Shown: piece after piece, positions 63,685 through 64,000 of the stretch | Position numbering within the stretch: the first letter of the stretch is position 1 | How the letters are laid out: every line of letters begins with the position of its first letter | Assembly: GCA_002390845.1 (NCBI GenBank) | Contig: DGQT01000097.1 | Location: 1-64,000, forward strand | Length of the DNA: 64,000 bases | Direction of reading: 5' to 3' | DNA from: Chitinophagaceae bacterium UBA4407 | GTDB lineage: Bacteria > Bacteroidota > Bacteroidia > Chitinophagales > Chitinophagaceae | The notes under the pieces: model-generated | What the model saw: the letters and a program-made list of their open reading frames with translations, nothing else | What the model was told of the DNA's origin: nothing | The model's database searches: none | Position numbers and translations under genes: made by a program

Positions 63685-64000
63685 TTATTTTTGTTCTGCA
63701 ATTGGTGCAGGTGGTGCTTTGGTAAAGTTCCAAACAAAACTGAGCATAAAATACCGGGTGATGTTTTGGTAATTTCTTTCTGAAATCTGGTTGGCACTTA
63801 CGTACCTGCTGTAACCGATATTCTGGTTGAGTATGTCATGTGCCACAAACTTAATTATGCCTTTATCTTTTTTAAGAATCTTGCGCCCGAGGTATGCATT
63901 CCACACGAACACATTATTATTGGCCGTAAAGAGTACAGTTTTCTGGCGAATGTTTGCATCAAGATCGGTATTAAGTTCAAGCTTATGTGGCATCTGCAAC
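63685..64000 (-). CDS. C-terminal fragment of an outer-membrane receptor/barrel protein
   Basis: The gene runs past the right edge. The visible ~105 residues end with a barrel-type strand (ISERNYQNITRYFMLSFVWNF) and a short proline-rich tail. The segment NNNVFVWNAYLGRKILKKDKGIIKFVAHDILNQNIGYSRYV is typical of the C-terminal barrel of TonB-dependent receptor-like (outer membrane beta-barrel family 3) proteins that precede GLPGLI genes. Substrate unknown. Confidence 0.8.
   Translation of the reverse strand, partial: LQMPHKLELNTDLDANIRQKTVLFTANNNVFVWNAYLGRKILKKDKGIIKFVAHDILNQNIGYSRYVSANQISERNYQNITRYFMLSFVWNFTKAPPAPIAEQK

Overview
The window looks like a chromosomal segment of a Bacteroidota bacterium, most likely a member of the Chitinophagaceae or a close relative (inference from gene families, not from a search). 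The signs are a type IX secretion (T9SS) C-terminal sorting domain, a GLPGLI protein paired with an outer-membrane receptor fragment, several SpII lipoproteins, 7TMR-DISM histidine kinases, PdeM, a 67K-type SppA, TAnnTTTG-like promoter boxes and an AT-leaning composition.

Layout. 0.1-7.3 kb, minus strand: RidA and a GntP permease, two paralogous membrane-anchored alpha/beta hydrolases, a SixA-like phosphatase lipoprotein with a DUF6263-like lipoprotein, and an overlapping pair of histone-deacetylase-like enzyme and PdeM. 7.5-8.35 kb: gene-poor, with a 21-bp tandem array and 22-bp repeats. 8.35-14.66 kb: a 2101-residue T9SS-secreted adhesin-like protein. 14.8 kb: a tiny protein ending in a PID-type tripartite sorting signal. 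15.4-43.6 kb: a large exopolysaccharide locus with UDP-sugar dehydrogenase, Wza-like export protein, Wzc-like BY-kinase, asparagine-synthase-like amidotransferase, flippase, acetamidino-sugar trio (HisH/HisF2-like/WbpG-like), about eight glycosyltransferases, two methyltransferases, acetyltransferase, Wzy-like polymerase, carbamoyltransferase, an XrtY-like exosortase, and a reductase/epimerase plus WecA/WbpL-like initiating transferase. 44-54.9 kb: signalling genes (a frameshifted 7TMR-DISM kinase, a REC-kinase hybrid, a second 7TMR-DISM kinase, a stand-alone REC protein) mixed with a PhyH dioxygenase, a Dabb protein and unknowns. 55-58.6 kb: housekeeping genes trxA, deoxynucleoside kinase, folK and sppA. 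58.9-64 kb: a beta-helix lipoprotein, tRNA-Ala followed by a GIY-YIG gene between two tRNA-derived direct repeats, two outer-membrane-type proteins and a GLPGLI protein.

How the genes fit together. The polysaccharide locus holds most parts of a Wzx/Wzy pathway: precursor synthesis (dehydrogenase, acetamidino trio, reductase), initiation on a lipid carrier, glycosyl transfer and decoration, flipping, polymerisation, and export through Wza/Wzc. The exosortase at its end and the small protein with a matching type of C-terminal signal at its start suggest that a sorted surface protein is made with the polymer.

Most striking, nearly every larger intergenic gap carries one or two copies of a dispersed element of about 60-110 bp (called here the GCGACGC element). 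It has a left arm resembling GGTAAAAGCTNAATA, an odd palindrome box 1 (TGCGACGCA, or GTGACAC in a second subtype), a spacer often containing TAGTAGTAATG, and a second odd palindrome box 2 (AGCCNGGCT) followed by CAAAAAA. I count about 30 copies on both strands, often as opposed pairs, and none between 24.55 and 36.49 kb, where the sequence is visibly more AT-rich.
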